This document shows positions 48,177-57,244 of a DNA stretch of 64,000 nt, piece by piece. The DNA comes from Pseudomonas fluorescens (GTDB lineage: Bacteria > Pseudomonadota > Gammaproteobacteria > Pseudomonadales > Pseudomonadaceae), in the NCBI RefSeq assembly GCF_902497995.1, contig NZ_CABVII010000012.1, positions 62,001 through 126,000 on the forward strand, given 5' to 3'. Below the pieces are notes generated by a model. The model saw nothing but the letters and a program-made list of their open reading frames with translations, ran no database searches and was not told where the DNA came from. Each line of letters begins with the position of its first letter. Position 1 is the first letter of the stretch. The position numbers and the translations under genes are program-made.

Positions 48177-49349
48177 ATGGAGTTCGCTTTTACCGAAGAA
48201 CACCTGATGATTCGCGACAGCGCCGAGCGCTTTCTCGCCCAGGCCAGCGACTCGCATGCCGTGCGCGCCGCCATGAACCACCCGGACGCGCATGACCCCG
48301 AGGTCTGGCAGCGGATCGGCCAGGAACTGTACTGGCCGGCGCTGATGGTGCCCGAGCGCTTTGGCGGCATGGGCCTGGGGTTTGTCGAACTGGCGATCCT
48401 GCTGGAACAAAGCGGTCGCTACCTGCTCGGTTCACCGCTGTTCGCCACGGCATGCCTGGCCACCCCGGCCCTGTTGCTGGGGCACAACGAGGCCGTGCAG
48501 GAACACTGGCTGGGGGCGATTGCCGCCGGTGAAACCCGCGCCACACTTGCCTTCGCCAGTGTGGCCGGGCTGGAGGCTTGCAGTGTGCAAACCGTGGCCG
48601 AACCGCGCCCGGGAGGCTGGACGCTTGACGGCGAGTACGCCCAAGTCATCGACGGTGCCTCGGCCGACCTGCTGATCGTCGCCGCCCGTGCCCCCGGTTC
48701 CGAGGGCGAACAAGGCATCAGCCTGTTCGTCTTGCCGGGCAATACGCCGGGCGTGATGCGCAACCCCCTGGCAACGCTGGACCAGACCCGTCGCCTGGCA
48801 CGCATTGAACTGCGTCAGGTGCCGGTCAGCGAGGCGCAACGACTGTGTGGCCCCGAGCACGGCTGGGCGGTGCTGCGTGACACCCTGTTGATCGCGGCCA
48901 TTGGCCTTGCCGCCGAGCAGACTGGCGGCGCGCAACAGGCCCTGGACCTGACCCTGGCGTACATTGCCGAACGCCGCCAGTTCAAACGCACCATTGCCAG
49001 TTTCCAGGCGATCAAGCACCGCTGCGCCGACATGATGCTGCAAGTCGAATGCGCCCGATCAGCGGCCTACTACGCCGCCTGCGTCGCCCAGGAACGCCTG
49101 GACCCGAACGGCGATTGCGCGGTGGTCCAGGAGCTTGAACAGGCCGCCGCCACCGCGAAGATCCATGCCAGCGAGGCGTTTTTCCACTGCGCCGCCGAGT
49201 CGATCCAACTGCATGGCGGCGTCGGTTTCACCTGGGAATACGATCCACACCTGTACTTCAAACGTGCCCGCGCCGGCGAGCAGCTATTGGGCAGCCCGGC
49301 ATTGCACCGCGAGCGCCTGGCCGCACATCTATTGGGAGAACAACCATGA
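48177..49349 (+). CDS. Acyl-CoA dehydrogenase (pair 2, first subunit)
   Basis: The 390-aa flavoprotein begins MEFAFTEEHLMIRDSAERFL and ends with HGGVGFTWEYDPHLYFKRAR. ATG 48,177 is chosen because the family N terminus begins there. The stop overlaps the next gene (ATGA). It probably forms a heterotetramer with it and acts on a steroid CoA ester, either side chain or ring. The substrate cannot be told from sequence. Confidence 0.85.
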   Translation: MEFAFTEEHLMIRDSAERFLAQASDSHAVRAAMNHPDAHDPEVWQRIGQELYWPALMVPERFGGMGLGFVELAILLEQSGRYLLGSPLFATACLATPALLLGHNEAVQEHWLGAIAAGETRATLAFASVAGLEACSVQTVAEPRPGGWTLDGEYAQVIDGASADLLIVAARAPGSEGEQGISLFVLPGNTPGVMRNPLATLDQTRRLARIELRQVPVSEAQRLCGPEHGWAVLRDTLLIAAIGLAAEQTGGAQQALDLTLAYIAERRQFKRTIASFQAIKHRCADMMLQVECARSAAYYAACVAQERLDPNGDCAVVQELEQAAATAKIHASEAFFHCAAESIQLHGGVGFTWEYDPHLYFKRARAGEQLLGSPALHRERLAAHLLGEQP

Positions 49350-50539
49350 AAATCGGTTTCAGTCGTGCAGACGAAGTGTTCCGCGAAGACATCGCCCAAT
49401 GGATGACCGAGCACCTGAGCGGCGAATTTGCGCCCTTGCGCTTTCGCGGCGGACCGGGGGATGAGCACAGCTTTCCTGAAGAGCGCAAAGCCTGGGAGCG
49501 CACGCTGGCCGCAGGTGCCTGGATCGGCGTCGGCTGGGCCAAAGAACACGGCGGACGGGGACTGTCCATCAGCCAGCAGGTCATCTTCCATGAGGAATAT
49601 GCCCGCGCCGGTGGCCCCGGGCGCATGGGCCACATCGGCGAAGGCCTGGTCGGCCCGACACTCGCCGCCTTTGGTACCCCGGCCCAGCAGCAGCGCCTGT
49701 TGCCCGGCATCCTCGATGGAAGCCAGTTCTGGTGCCAGGGCTACTCGGAACCGGGCGCAGGTTCGGACCTGGCCAACGTCCAGACCCGGGCGAAACTGGA
49801 TGCCACGGGTGAGCATTGGCTGATCAGCGGGCAGAAGGTCTGGACCTCCCTGGCCCACGAGGCCGACTGGTGTTTCGTGCTGGCGCGCACCGAGCCGGGC
49901 AGCCAAGGGCATCACGGTTTGTCGTTCCTGCTGGTGCCGATGGCCCAGGACACCATCCGCGTGCAACCGATCCAGCAACTGACCGGCACCAGTGAGTTCA
50001 ACGAGGTGTTCTTCGACCAGACCCTTACCCATGCCGACAACCTGATCGGCCAACCGGGCGACGGCTGGAAGATTGCCATGGCGCTGCTGGGTTTCGAGCG
50101 TGGCGTGTCCACGCTGGGCCAGCAGATGCAGTTCCACAACGAACTCGATGAAATCATCCGCATCGCCCGCGCCAACGGCGCCGCACGCGACCCATTGCTG
50201 CGCCAGCGCATCGCCCAGGCCTGGGCCGGGCTCAAGGTGTTGCGCTACAACTCCCTGCGCATGCTCTCGGGCCCGCAAGACGGCAACCTGGGGCGCGAAG
50301 CGATGATCTACAAGCTGGCCTGGTCCACCTGGCACAGCGACCTGGGCAAACTGGCCATGGACGTGCTGGGCGACGCCGGAGAAATCCTCGACGCCGCGCC
50401 CTACCAGCTCAGCCGCCTGCAGTCACTGTTCCTGTTCACCCGCTCCGACACCATCTACGGCGGCAGCAACGAAATCCAGCGCAACGTCATTGCCGAGCGG
50501 GCGCTGGGCATGCCTCGGGAACCACGGGTGAACGGGTGA
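49346..50539 (+). CDS. Acyl-CoA dehydrogenase (pair 2, second subunit)
   Basis: The 397-aa flavoprotein has YSEPGAGSDLANVQTRAKLD and a C-terminal TIYGGSNEIQRNVIAERALG. It is translationally coupled to the 390-aa subunit. A REP palindrome follows 22 bp after the stop. Confidence 0.86.
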   Translation: MKIGFSRADEVFREDIAQWMTEHLSGEFAPLRFRGGPGDEHSFPEERKAWERTLAAGAWIGVGWAKEHGGRGLSISQQVIFHEEYARAGGPGRMGHIGEGLVGPTLAAFGTPAQQQRLLPGILDGSQFWCQGYSEPGAGSDLANVQTRAKLDATGEHWLISGQKVWTSLAHEADWCFVLARTEPGSQGHHGLSFLLVPMAQDTIRVQPIQQLTGTSEFNEVFFDQTLTHADNLIGQPGDGWKIAMALLGFERGVSTLGQQMQFHNELDEIIRIARANGAARDPLLRQRIAQAWAGLKVLRYNSLRMLSGPQDGNLGREAMIYKLAWSTWHSDLGKLAMDVLGDAGEILDAAPYQLSRLQSLFLFTRSDTIYGGSNEIQRNVIAERALGMPREPRVNG

Positions 50540-50561
50540 TCTGAACACAACAAAAATCCCC

Positions 50562-50650
50562 TGTGGGAGCGGGCTTGCTCGCGAAGGCGTCAGTACAGTC
50601 AATATTGATGTTGACTGTACTGACGCCTTCGCGAGCAAGCCCGCTCCCAC
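50562..50650. repeat. REP pair forming an 89-bp near-perfect palindrome
   Basis: Two GTGGGAGCGGGCTTGCTCGC elements face each other across a self-complementary centre (GCGTCAGTACAGTCAA and its complement). It lies between convergent genes and would work as a two-way terminator. It belongs to a different REP class from the 71-bp arrays. Confidence 0.92.
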
Positions 50651-50702
50651 ATTGGTTTGATGTTGCACCTGAGGCGGCAATCCTGCACCGGCCGCCCTGT
50701 TT

Positions 50703-51341
50703 TCAGCGCACGCGAATCTTCGGGTCGCCCGCCCCGCGGCGCAGGGTCTTGAGGAAGCCTTCCAGCGGCGCTGGTTCGGCGATCTGCGGCAAGGCGTCTT
50801 TATCCGGACGTTGTGCCCAAAACGCATCCCAGGACGGGAACAGCTCGTGGAAGGTACCGGCGTACGGCTCGCGCCCTGGCCAGCGCATTTTCAGGCCGCC
50901 GATCGGTGGCTTGTTCAAGTCGGTCGCGTACCAGTAGCACGGCAAGCGACGACGGAAGCACCAGCGTCCGTCGATCCGCTCGTAGTCGTCCCAGTACAGC
51001 ATCTGCATGATCACCCACTCCGGCCCGGTCTCATGCTCATTCTTCGAATAGACCACGCCTGTGGCGTGATCGGCATCGCTGAACTCGATGATGTGTTGCC
51101 CCAGGTGATGGGAGGTGCCATGGAACTGCTTGCGCATGGTTTCGTCCAGCCACGCCTTGAGGTGCGCGCGACCGCTCTTGTCGCGGCCCACGCGCACGTC
51201 CGGGGCGAAGCAGTTGGCCATGGCATCCATGTCCCGCATGTCCAGGGCCAGGGCGTACTTGCCGGCCAGTTGGCGGATCGCGTCCAGCGACTCCAGTCGG
51301 TCGATGCGCTCGAGCAATACGTTCGTGTCCTGGTTCATCAT
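50703..51341 (-). CDS. SnoaL-like protein (212 aa)
   Basis: The NTF2-fold protein has IRQLAGKYALALDMRDMDAM and HHLGQHIIEF, with an extended C terminus that contains TDLNKPPIGGLKMRWPG. It resembles dehydratase/isomerase families such as scytalone dehydratase-like and SnoaL_4. The start overlaps the SDR stop (ATGA at 51,338-51,341). It could isomerise or dehydrate a hydroxylated steroid ring. It differs from the shorter BaiE-like gene at 28,288. Confidence 0.75.
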   Translation of the reverse strand: MMNQDTNVLLERIDRLESLDAIRQLAGKYALALDMRDMDAMANCFAPDVRVGRDKSGRAHLKAWLDETMRKQFHGTSHHLGQHIIEFSDADHATGVVYSKNEHETGPEWVIMQMLYWDDYERIDGRWCFRRRLPCYWYATDLNKPPIGGLKMRWPGREPYAGTFHELFPSWDAFWAQRPDKDALPQIAEPAPLEGFLKTLRRGAGDPKIRVR

Positions 51342-52111
51342 TCGAGCACCACGTACAGGTCCGAGCCGCGCCCGCCGTCCACCGCCAGGCTGGCGCCGGT
51401 GACATAGGAAGCCTCGTCGCTGGCCAGGAACAGAATGGCGTTGGCCAATTCCACCGGCAGGCCGACCCGTTTCATCGGGATCACTTTTTCAGTGTTGGTG
51501 CGGGCCTTGGCGTCGCCGAGCATGCCGGCGGTGGCCGGGGTGTCGACCACGCCGGGAATGATCACGTTGCAGCGGACATTGTGCGGTGCGCCTTCGCTGG
51601 CCGCCGCCCGGCTGAAGTTGATCACCGCCGCCTTGGCCGCCGAGTAACCGGCCATCCACGCCGTGCCGAACAGGCCGCAGATCGACGCGATGTTGACGAT
51701 CGAACCGCCACCCTGCGCTTTCATCAACTGCATCGCGGTGCGGGTGCCCCAGAAGGTGCCGTCCACGGTGGTGGTGAAGTTGGCGTGCCAGTCGGCGGTG
51801 GTCATCGTGTCGATGCCGCCCCAGGTATAGGCCATCGCATTGTTGACCAGAATGTCCAGGCGCCCGTGACGTTGCGCGGTGGCTTGCAGCGCGCCGACGT
51901 AGGCCTGTTCATCGCTGACATCGGCCACGGCAATTTCGGCCTGCCCGCCCAGGGCCTGGATTTTTTCCTGCACGCCTTGCAGTGGCTCGATGCGTCGCCC
52001 GCACAGCACCACCGTGGCGCCCTCTTCGGCGAATCGCAGGGCGGTGGCTTCACCGATGCCGGAACCGGCGCCGGTGACGAAGGCGATTTTTCCTTGTAAA
52101 CGCTTGCTCAT
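51338..52111 (-). CDS. SDR, hydroxysteroid dehydrogenase candidate
   Basis: The 257-aa SDR has TGAGSGIG at residues 14-21, NNAMAYT, and GYSAAK. It is the middle gene of a three-gene minus operon (SDR-SDR-SnoaL). The combination of two SDRs and a SnoaL protein suggests oxidation followed by elimination or epimerisation at one steroid hydroxyl group. Substrate unknown. Confidence 0.8.
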   Translation of the reverse strand: MSKRLQGKIAFVTGAGSGIGEATALRFAEEGATVVLCGRRIEPLQGVQEKIQALGGQAEIAVADVSDEQAYVGALQATAQRHGRLDILVNNAMAYTWGGIDTMTTADWHANFTTTVDGTFWGTRTAMQLMKAQGGGSIVNIASICGLFGTAWMAGYSAAKAAVINFSRAAASEGAPHNVRCNVIIPGVVDTPATAGMLGDAKARTNTEKVIPMKRVGLPVELANAILFLASDEASYVTGASLAVDGGRGSDLYVVLE

Positions 52112-52125
52112 GGGTGACTCCCTGA

Positions 52126-52860
52126 TCAGATAAAGGCCATGCCGCCGTTGACGGCGATGTTCTGCCCGGTCATGAAACTGGCGTCTTCGCTAGCCAGGAA
52201 CACGGCGACTTTGGCGATCTCGTCGGTCTCGCACAGGCGACCCAAAGGTACGTTTTTCAGCAGGGTCAGCATGTAGTCGTCAGGGATGCCGGCCATCATC
52301 GGCGTGTTGGTCGGTCCCGGCACCAGGGTGTTGACGCGTATGCCGCTGGCCGCCAGTTCACGGGCGATCGAGCGGGTCAGGCCCATCACCCCGGCTTTCG
52401 AGGCGCAGTAGTGGCTAGGTCCTTCGCCGTTCAGCGCGGCGGTGCTGGAGAGGTTGATGATCGCGCCCTTGCGGCCACCCTTGATCATCAGCCTGGCGCC
52501 TTCACGGCAGCACAGGAACGTGCCGCCCAGGTTCACGCCGATCACTCGCGCCCAGCTCTCGTCCGAGGTGTCGAGGAAGCTGTCCAGCCCGCCCACGCCA
52601 GCGTTGTTGACCAGGATGTCGAGGCCGCCGAAGTGCTGCTCGGCCTGGCCCATGGCGTCGGCCACGGAGGCGCCGTCACCGACGTTGCAGGCCAGGGCCA
52701 ATACCTGGTCGCCCAGGTCTGCCAGGCTCTCGGCCAGGGCCGCCTGATTCAGATCGACTGCCACCACCTTGGCGCCTTCGGCGACAAAACCACGCACGAT
52801 GGCCTGGCCCATGCCTTGCCCTGCGCCGGTCACAAAGGCGACTTTATTGAGTAACTTCAT
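52126..52860 (-). CDS. SDR, first gene of operon
   Basis: The 244-aa SDR has TGAGQGMGQ near residue 11, NNAG, and HYCASK. GGAGA precedes ATG 52,860. Upstream lies the double operator region (52,952 and 52,978). It may oxidise a steroid hydroxyl or 3-hydroxyacyl-CoA. Confidence 0.82.
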   Translation of the reverse strand: MKLLNKVAFVTGAGQGMGQAIVRGFVAEGAKVVAVDLNQAALAESLADLGDQVLALACNVGDGASVADAMGQAEQHFGGLDILVNNAGVGGLDSFLDTSDESWARVIGVNLGGTFLCCREGARLMIKGGRKGAIINLSSTAALNGEGPSHYCASKAGVMGLTRSIARELAASGIRVNTLVPGPTNTPMMAGIPDDYMLTLLKNVPLGRLCETDEIAKVAVFLASEDASFMTGQNIAVNGGMAFI

Positions 52861-52951
52861 CAGCAATCTCCGAATGTGCAAATACGCTGCAGCCCGCTGC
52901 CCTTGCAGTGGAGCCGTCACCTGCATGATTAGCGGCAAGTGCCTTGGCACA

Positions 52952-52969
52952 CATCGTCCGATGGGACTA
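52952..52969 (+). promoter_or_regulatory. Operator motif CATCGTC-N6-GACTA in divergent SDR/hsaD promoter
   Basis: This full match lies 92 bp before the SDR start at 52,860. A second near match in the opposite direction lies 8 bp away. Confidence 0.65.
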
Positions 52970-52977
52970 TCGCCGCG

Positions 52978-52995
52978 TGGTCTGAACGGACGATG
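52978..52995 (-). promoter_or_regulatory. Operator motif, inverted copy (GACCA right half)
   Basis: On the minus strand this reads CATCGTC-N6-GACCA, with one mismatch. It faces the hydrolase gene at 53,122. The paired inverted copies fit a divergent promoter with one operator per direction. Confidence 0.55.
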
Positions 52996-53121
52996 TGAAT
53001 AACGCCGCCAGGGCCGAGCATTCGCAGGGTGCGCACCACGCCAGGCGCTGTGTTCCCCTTCAATTCGCTGCATCGCCTGGCGCGGCTGTGCTTCATGAAT
53101 CCGCAGACAATGGAGAACCCC

Positions 53122-53955
53122 ATGAACCAACCCGTAGACCTGCCCCTGCCCGTCGGCCATTACGCGACCCTGCCCAACGGCCTGCGCCTGCACTATCTGG
53201 ATGAGGGCGCAGGCCCCGTCGTGCTGTGGCTGCACGGCAGCGGGCCGGGCGCCAGTGGCTTCAGCAACTTCAAGGGTAACTACCCGCAGCTCGTCGCCGC
53301 GGGCTATCGCAACCTCGTGCTCGACCTCCCGGGTTTTGGCCGCTCGGACAAACCCGAAGACGTGCAGTACAACCTGGATTTCTTCGTCGACTGCGTGGCG
53401 GCACTCCTGGAGGCCGTCGGTGTGCGGCGTTGCACGCTGCTGGGTAACTCGCTGGGCGGCGCGATCGCCCTGGGTCTGGCCCTGCGTCTGCCGCAGCTGC
53501 CCCAGAGCCTGATCCTGCTGGCACCGGGCGGTGTCGAGGAGCGGGAAACCTACTTCCAGATGGAAGGCATCGTGCGCATGGTCAGCCTGTTCAACGCAGG
53601 CCCCATCGGCATGGAGGAGATGCGCAGCATGATGCGCCTGCAGCTGTTCGATGACTCGATCCTGCCGGAAAGCCTGCTGCAGGAACGCGTGGCGGTGGCG
53701 GTGACCCAGCCGAAGAATCTGTTCAGCACGATGATGGTGCCGAACATGGAAGCGCGCCTGGGTGAGATCCAGTGCCCGATCCTTGGCTTCTGGGGCACCA
53801 ACGATCTCTTCAACCCGATCAGTGGCGCCCAACGCATCATCGACGGTGCGCCGAATGCCCGGTTCATCGTGCTCAACCGTTGCGGGCATTGGGTCCAGGT
53901 GGAACACCGCGAGCTGTTCAACCGCAGCTGCATCGACTTCCTGCAGAACGGCTGA
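53122..53955 (+). CDS. hsaD: 4,9-DSHA hydrolase (HsaD/TesD type)
   Basis: The 277-aa alpha/beta hydrolase of the meta-cleavage-product family has LHGSGPGASG (oxyanion region), Ser110 in LGNSLGG, Asp228 in GTNDLFNP and His256 in RCGHWVQVEH. It hydrolyses the ring-A cleavage product made by HsaC, releasing the C/D-ring acid and a hydroxydienoate. GGAG precedes ATG 53,122. Confidence 0.9.
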   Translation: MNQPVDLPLPVGHYATLPNGLRLHYLDEGAGPVVLWLHGSGPGASGFSNFKGNYPQLVAAGYRNLVLDLPGFGRSDKPEDVQYNLDFFVDCVAALLEAVGVRRCTLLGNSLGGAIALGLALRLPQLPQSLILLAPGGVEERETYFQMEGIVRMVSLFNAGPIGMEEMRSMMRLQLFDDSILPESLLQERVAVAVTQPKNLFSTMMVPNMEARLGEIQCPILGFWGTNDLFNPISGAQRIIDGAPNARFIVLNRCGHWVQVEHRELFNRSCIDFLQNG

Positions 53956-53956
53956 T

Positions 53957-54195
53957 CCGGGCGACGCGGTGTATCTGCTGCACCGCGTTATCGTTGTTTG
54001 TCTGACTGTCACACCGTGTCATCATTTTCGCCTGTAGGAGCGAGCGGTGCGGCGATCCGACTTGCCCGCGAACCAATCGCTGCGGTGTATCTGTCACACC
54101 GCGTTATCGTTCTTCGCCGGCAAGCCTGGCTCCTACAGGGAGCCGGGCGCCACGGTGTATCTGTCACACCGCGGCGCCCGGTTCGCGGGCAGGGG
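53957..54195. repeat. 71-bp REP tandem array 5 (degenerate, about three units)
   Basis: The units are interrupted and less regular than in other arrays. The array lies between the convergent hsaD and OYE genes and starts 2 bp after the hsaD stop. Confidence 0.8.
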
Positions 54196-54199
54196 TTGC

Positions 54200-55432
54200 C
54201 TAGCGATCTGCCGCCTGCTGGCTGTTCAACACGGCATCGCCGGGCTGGCCCAGCACGCAGGAGGTGCCGCCGGGGGTGTACATCATCGCCACGCAGCGGT
54301 TGCAGGCGGTGCAGATCGAGTCGCGGCTGGCGCCACTGGCGAGTTTGTCTACGTAGTCATTCTCGGCCAGCAACACCCGGCCCATGGCGACCAGGTCGAA
54401 ACCCTCGGCCATGATCTTTTCGATGCTCGCCAGGCTCTTGGCGCCGCCCAGATAAGCCAGTGGCATTTTCACCGCCGCACGCACCTTGCGCGCATGTTCC
54501 AGCAAATACAGCTCACGGAATTCCACCGTCGGCTCTTTGCGGCGCTGGATGGCCATGGCCAGGGCGATGATCTTGTTCTTCTGTTGCACGCGGTTTTCCT
54601 TGGGGAAGGAAGAGCCGAACATGGTGGTGATCGACTCGGCGTTCATCCCGGCGCTGAGCACCAGCAGGTGCGCACCCTCCTCTTCCAGCATGCGGGCGAT
54701 CTGCGCCCCGTCTTCGGCACTGTTACCGGCGCGCACGCCTTCAGTGACGCTGTATTTGCAGATCACTGCCATGTCCTTGCCGACCGCCTCCAGCACCGCA
54801 CGCAGCACCCGGCGCGGAAAGCGCAGACGGTTTTCCAGGCTGCCGCCGTACTGGTCGCGGCGCTTGTTGTACATCGGCGAAATAAACTGGCTGAGCAGGT
54901 AGCCGTGACCCATGTGGATTTCCACGGCATCGAAACCCGCCTGGCGTGCCAGGCGTGCGCCTTGCGCAAACTCGCGCACCACTTGCTGCATGTCCGCTTC
55001 GTTCATCGCCTGCTTGAGGAACATGCCACTCATCAGGCCGATCTTGTTGAAGCCGCCGCTGGCTGACAGCGGACGTTTGGTCGAGCGTTCGCGAATGAAG
55101 GTAAAGCAGCCGCCGTGGGTGATCTGCGCGCTGGCCAGGCCACCGGCCTGGTGCACGCCGTCGGTCAGGGCCTTGAAGTGCGGCAGGCTGGATTGGGTGA
55201 AGGTCAACTGGTTGGGCAAGGTGCGGCCATCGCTGCTCACCGCGCAATAGGCCACGGTGGTCATGGCGGTGCCGCCAGCGACCAGGGCCGAGTGCAGCTT
55301 CACCAGTTGTTTGGATGGCACGCCCTGGGCACTCATGCCCTCGTTGGTGGCGGACTTGATAAACCGGTTTTTCAGGGTCAGTGGGCCGATCGCGATAGGG
55401 CTGAACGGTGATGGGGTCGGACGAGGGTTCAT
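54200..55432 (-). CDS. Old-yellow-enzyme-family NADH:flavin oxidoreductase with Cys cluster
   Basis: The 410-aa TIM-barrel flavoprotein has NRFIKSATNEG, GGCFTF, and HMGHGYLLSQFISPMYNKR. The C terminus carries CTACNRCVAMMYTPGGTSC, the spacing of the [4Fe-4S] ligands of 2,4-dienoyl-CoA reductase/BaiCD-type enzymes. The FAD/NAD domain of those enzymes is absent. It could reduce a delta4, delta6 or delta1 double bond of a bile-acid intermediate. Confidence 0.8.
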   Translation of the reverse strand: MNPRPTPSPFSPIAIGPLTLKNRFIKSATNEGMSAQGVPSKQLVKLHSALVAGGTAMTTVAYCAVSSDGRTLPNQLTFTQSSLPHFKALTDGVHQAGGLASAQITHGGCFTFIRERSTKRPLSASGGFNKIGLMSGMFLKQAMNEADMQQVVREFAQGARLARQAGFDAVEIHMGHGYLLSQFISPMYNKRRDQYGGSLENRLRFPRRVLRAVLEAVGKDMAVICKYSVTEGVRAGNSAEDGAQIARMLEEEGAHLLVLSAGMNAESITTMFGSSFPKENRVQQKNKIIALAMAIQRRKEPTVEFRELYLLEHARKVRAAVKMPLAYLGGAKSLASIEKIMAEGFDLVAMGRVLLAENDYVDKLASGASRDSICTACNRCVAMMYTPGGTSCVLGQPGDAVLNSQQAADR

Positions 55433-55505
55433 GACAGGCCTCTCTTTGTTGTTATCAGGCTACAAATGAAGGCTGCGTCGCCATCTCGCGACGCAGCCAT
55501 GATCA

Positions 55506-57152
55506 TCAGAAGGTGTACTTGGCGTTGAGGGACAGGTAATCGCGGTCAGCCAGCAGTCGGCCCTGGGCGACATCCGGTGAGCTCAGGTAGGCGACATAGG
55601 TCATGCCGATCTGGAAGTTGCCCAGGTACTTGAAATCGCCACCCACGGTCAGGCGCTTTTCGTCACGGCCCAGGCCCTGATAGGCGCTGCCGTCGACGTT
55701 CTGCGTCCACACCACTTTGGTGCTCAGGTCCAGTCCCGTGGCGATGGACGGGTAATCCATGTAGGCGCCAATGCCCAGCAGGGTCGAACCGCGGGTCTGG
55801 GTCTTCGACTCGAACGTGTCGAAGGTGCCGTCCACGCCGGCCCCGCCGCCAGTGATCGTCAGGCTGTCCACCCCATCGATGTGTTGATGCACCACTTCAC
55901 CCATGAAGGTGGTCTGATGGGCGAGCAGGCTTGGGCCCAGGATGTACATGGCGTTGAGGTTGCCTTGCCAGATCTGCCCGGTGGTCGGCGCGCCGTTGTT
56001 CAGGTAGACCGAGGCGCCATCGCGGTAGCTCAGGTCACCGGCGTACTGCACCGAGTCGCCGACCTTGGAGGTGAAACTGATGCCCGTCAGCTTGACGTCT
56101 TCGAAGTAGCCCAGGCGATAGGACGGCGCGGTGCCGTCATGACCGATGCCCTTGAGCGACGAGTATTGGGTGGTGCCGGTGAAGTCGAAGAACATCGAGC
56201 CGATGCGCTCGTTATAGCGGTAATGGAACAGCCCCACTTCGGTGTTCTCGGTGATCCGGTAGCGTGCGCCAAGCCCCCATTGGCCGCTGTCGCTGGCATC
56301 TTTTTCACCGGCATAACCGACTGCCAGGCCGTTGGGCAGGCGGTCGACCGCACCGCTGCCCAGGCGATAGAACTCGGCGCCGGGACCGAACGTATCGCTG
56401 CCGAAGTAGTCGCCCACAGGGTTGAGCTGGGTCTTTTCCCACTCGTACTGGTAGTAGCCCACCAGCGCCAGGTTTTCATTCAGCGACCACGATCCGGACA
56501 CCTGCCCCACCGGCAGGTACGAGTCCTTGGCCTCGGTACCCGGCACGTTGAACTTGGTGGCGTCCACCGGGGCCTGGCCCTGGCTGATGTTCGGCCAGAA
56601 CAGGCTCTCGCCCCAGGCCACCAGGTGCCGCCCGGCCTTGAGCGACAGGTACTGGGTTTCGCCGACATCGAAGTTGCCATACACGTACGCGTCGAGCAGG
56701 CGCGCCATGCTGCCACTGAGCCTGCGGGTTTCGTCGCTGAAGCCATCGTTGTGGCCGACCTTGTTCACCGTCTGCGGCGAGTCGTTGGCGTTTTTCTGGT
56801 TGTAGACATCGTCGTAGAACTGACTGCCGCGCAGCACCGCACCGAGGTTGTCGTGCTTGAGCTGCAATTCGCCGAACAGGCTCAGGCGATTGTTGATCAA
56901 CGAGCCGCGCTTGAAGTTGCGCGTGCCGTCGTCGTTGTTCGGGTCGTTGAGGTATTGACTGGCCTGCTTGGCGGTACGCATGGAGGCGGTGTAGTTGACC
57001 GTCAGCGACGAATCCAGGGTAGTGTTTTCCCCCAGTTCGATGGTCGGTGCGGCGCCGGCTGTGGCACTGGCGATGGTGATGGCCGTTGCCAACAGGCAGC
57101 GGCTACCGGTCAGGTTCCCCGAATGGCGCGCGACAGTGTTTCGCGTAAACAT
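55506..57152 (-). CDS. DUF1302 outer-membrane protein
   Basis: The 548-aa protein has a signal peptide (cleavage near AGAAP), a repeated beta-strand pattern and C-terminal Phe (SLNAKYTF), typical of an outer-membrane barrel. It is the usual partner of the DUF1329 protein (32,010). Together they are thought to help hydrophobic substrates cross or enter the envelope; this has not been proven for steroids. AGGAGAGGAG precedes ATG 57,152. Confidence 0.88.
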   Translation of the reverse strand: MFTRNTVARHSGNLTGSRCLLATAITIASATAGAAPTIELGENTTLDSSLTVNYTASMRTAKQASQYLNDPNNDDGTRNFKRGSLINNRLSLFGELQLKHDNLGAVLRGSQFYDDVYNQKNANDSPQTVNKVGHNDGFSDETRRLSGSMARLLDAYVYGNFDVGETQYLSLKAGRHLVAWGESLFWPNISQGQAPVDATKFNVPGTEAKDSYLPVGQVSGSWSLNENLALVGYYQYEWEKTQLNPVGDYFGSDTFGPGAEFYRLGSGAVDRLPNGLAVGYAGEKDASDSGQWGLGARYRITENTEVGLFHYRYNERIGSMFFDFTGTTQYSSLKGIGHDGTAPSYRLGYFEDVKLTGISFTSKVGDSVQYAGDLSYRDGASVYLNNGAPTTGQIWQGNLNAMYILGPSLLAHQTTFMGEVVHQHIDGVDSLTITGGGAGVDGTFDTFESKTQTRGSTLLGIGAYMDYPSIATGLDLSTKVVWTQNVDGSAYQGLGRDEKRLTVGGDFKYLGNFQIGMTYVAYLSSPDVAQGRLLADRDYLSLNAKYTF

Positions 57153-57215
57153 GCTCCTCTCCTTTTGTTGTTTTTTCTTGTGTCGCCACAGCATGAAAAA
57201 AGCCGGAACCGCGCA

Positions 57216-57233
57216 CATCGTCCGTTTGGTGAG
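57216..57233 (+). promoter_or_regulatory. Operator-like motif upstream of DUF1302 gene (degenerate right half)
   Basis: CATCGTC-N6-GTGAG has a perfect left half and a poor right half. It lies between fadD3 and the DUF1302 gene. Confidence 0.35.
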
Positions 57234-57244
57234 ATGGCTGTGCG

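Noticed and set aside
52861..54012. Long N-terminal extension of the SDR at 52,126
   Set aside because: It runs antisense through hsaD and the operator region. The SDR motif begins at ATG 52,860.
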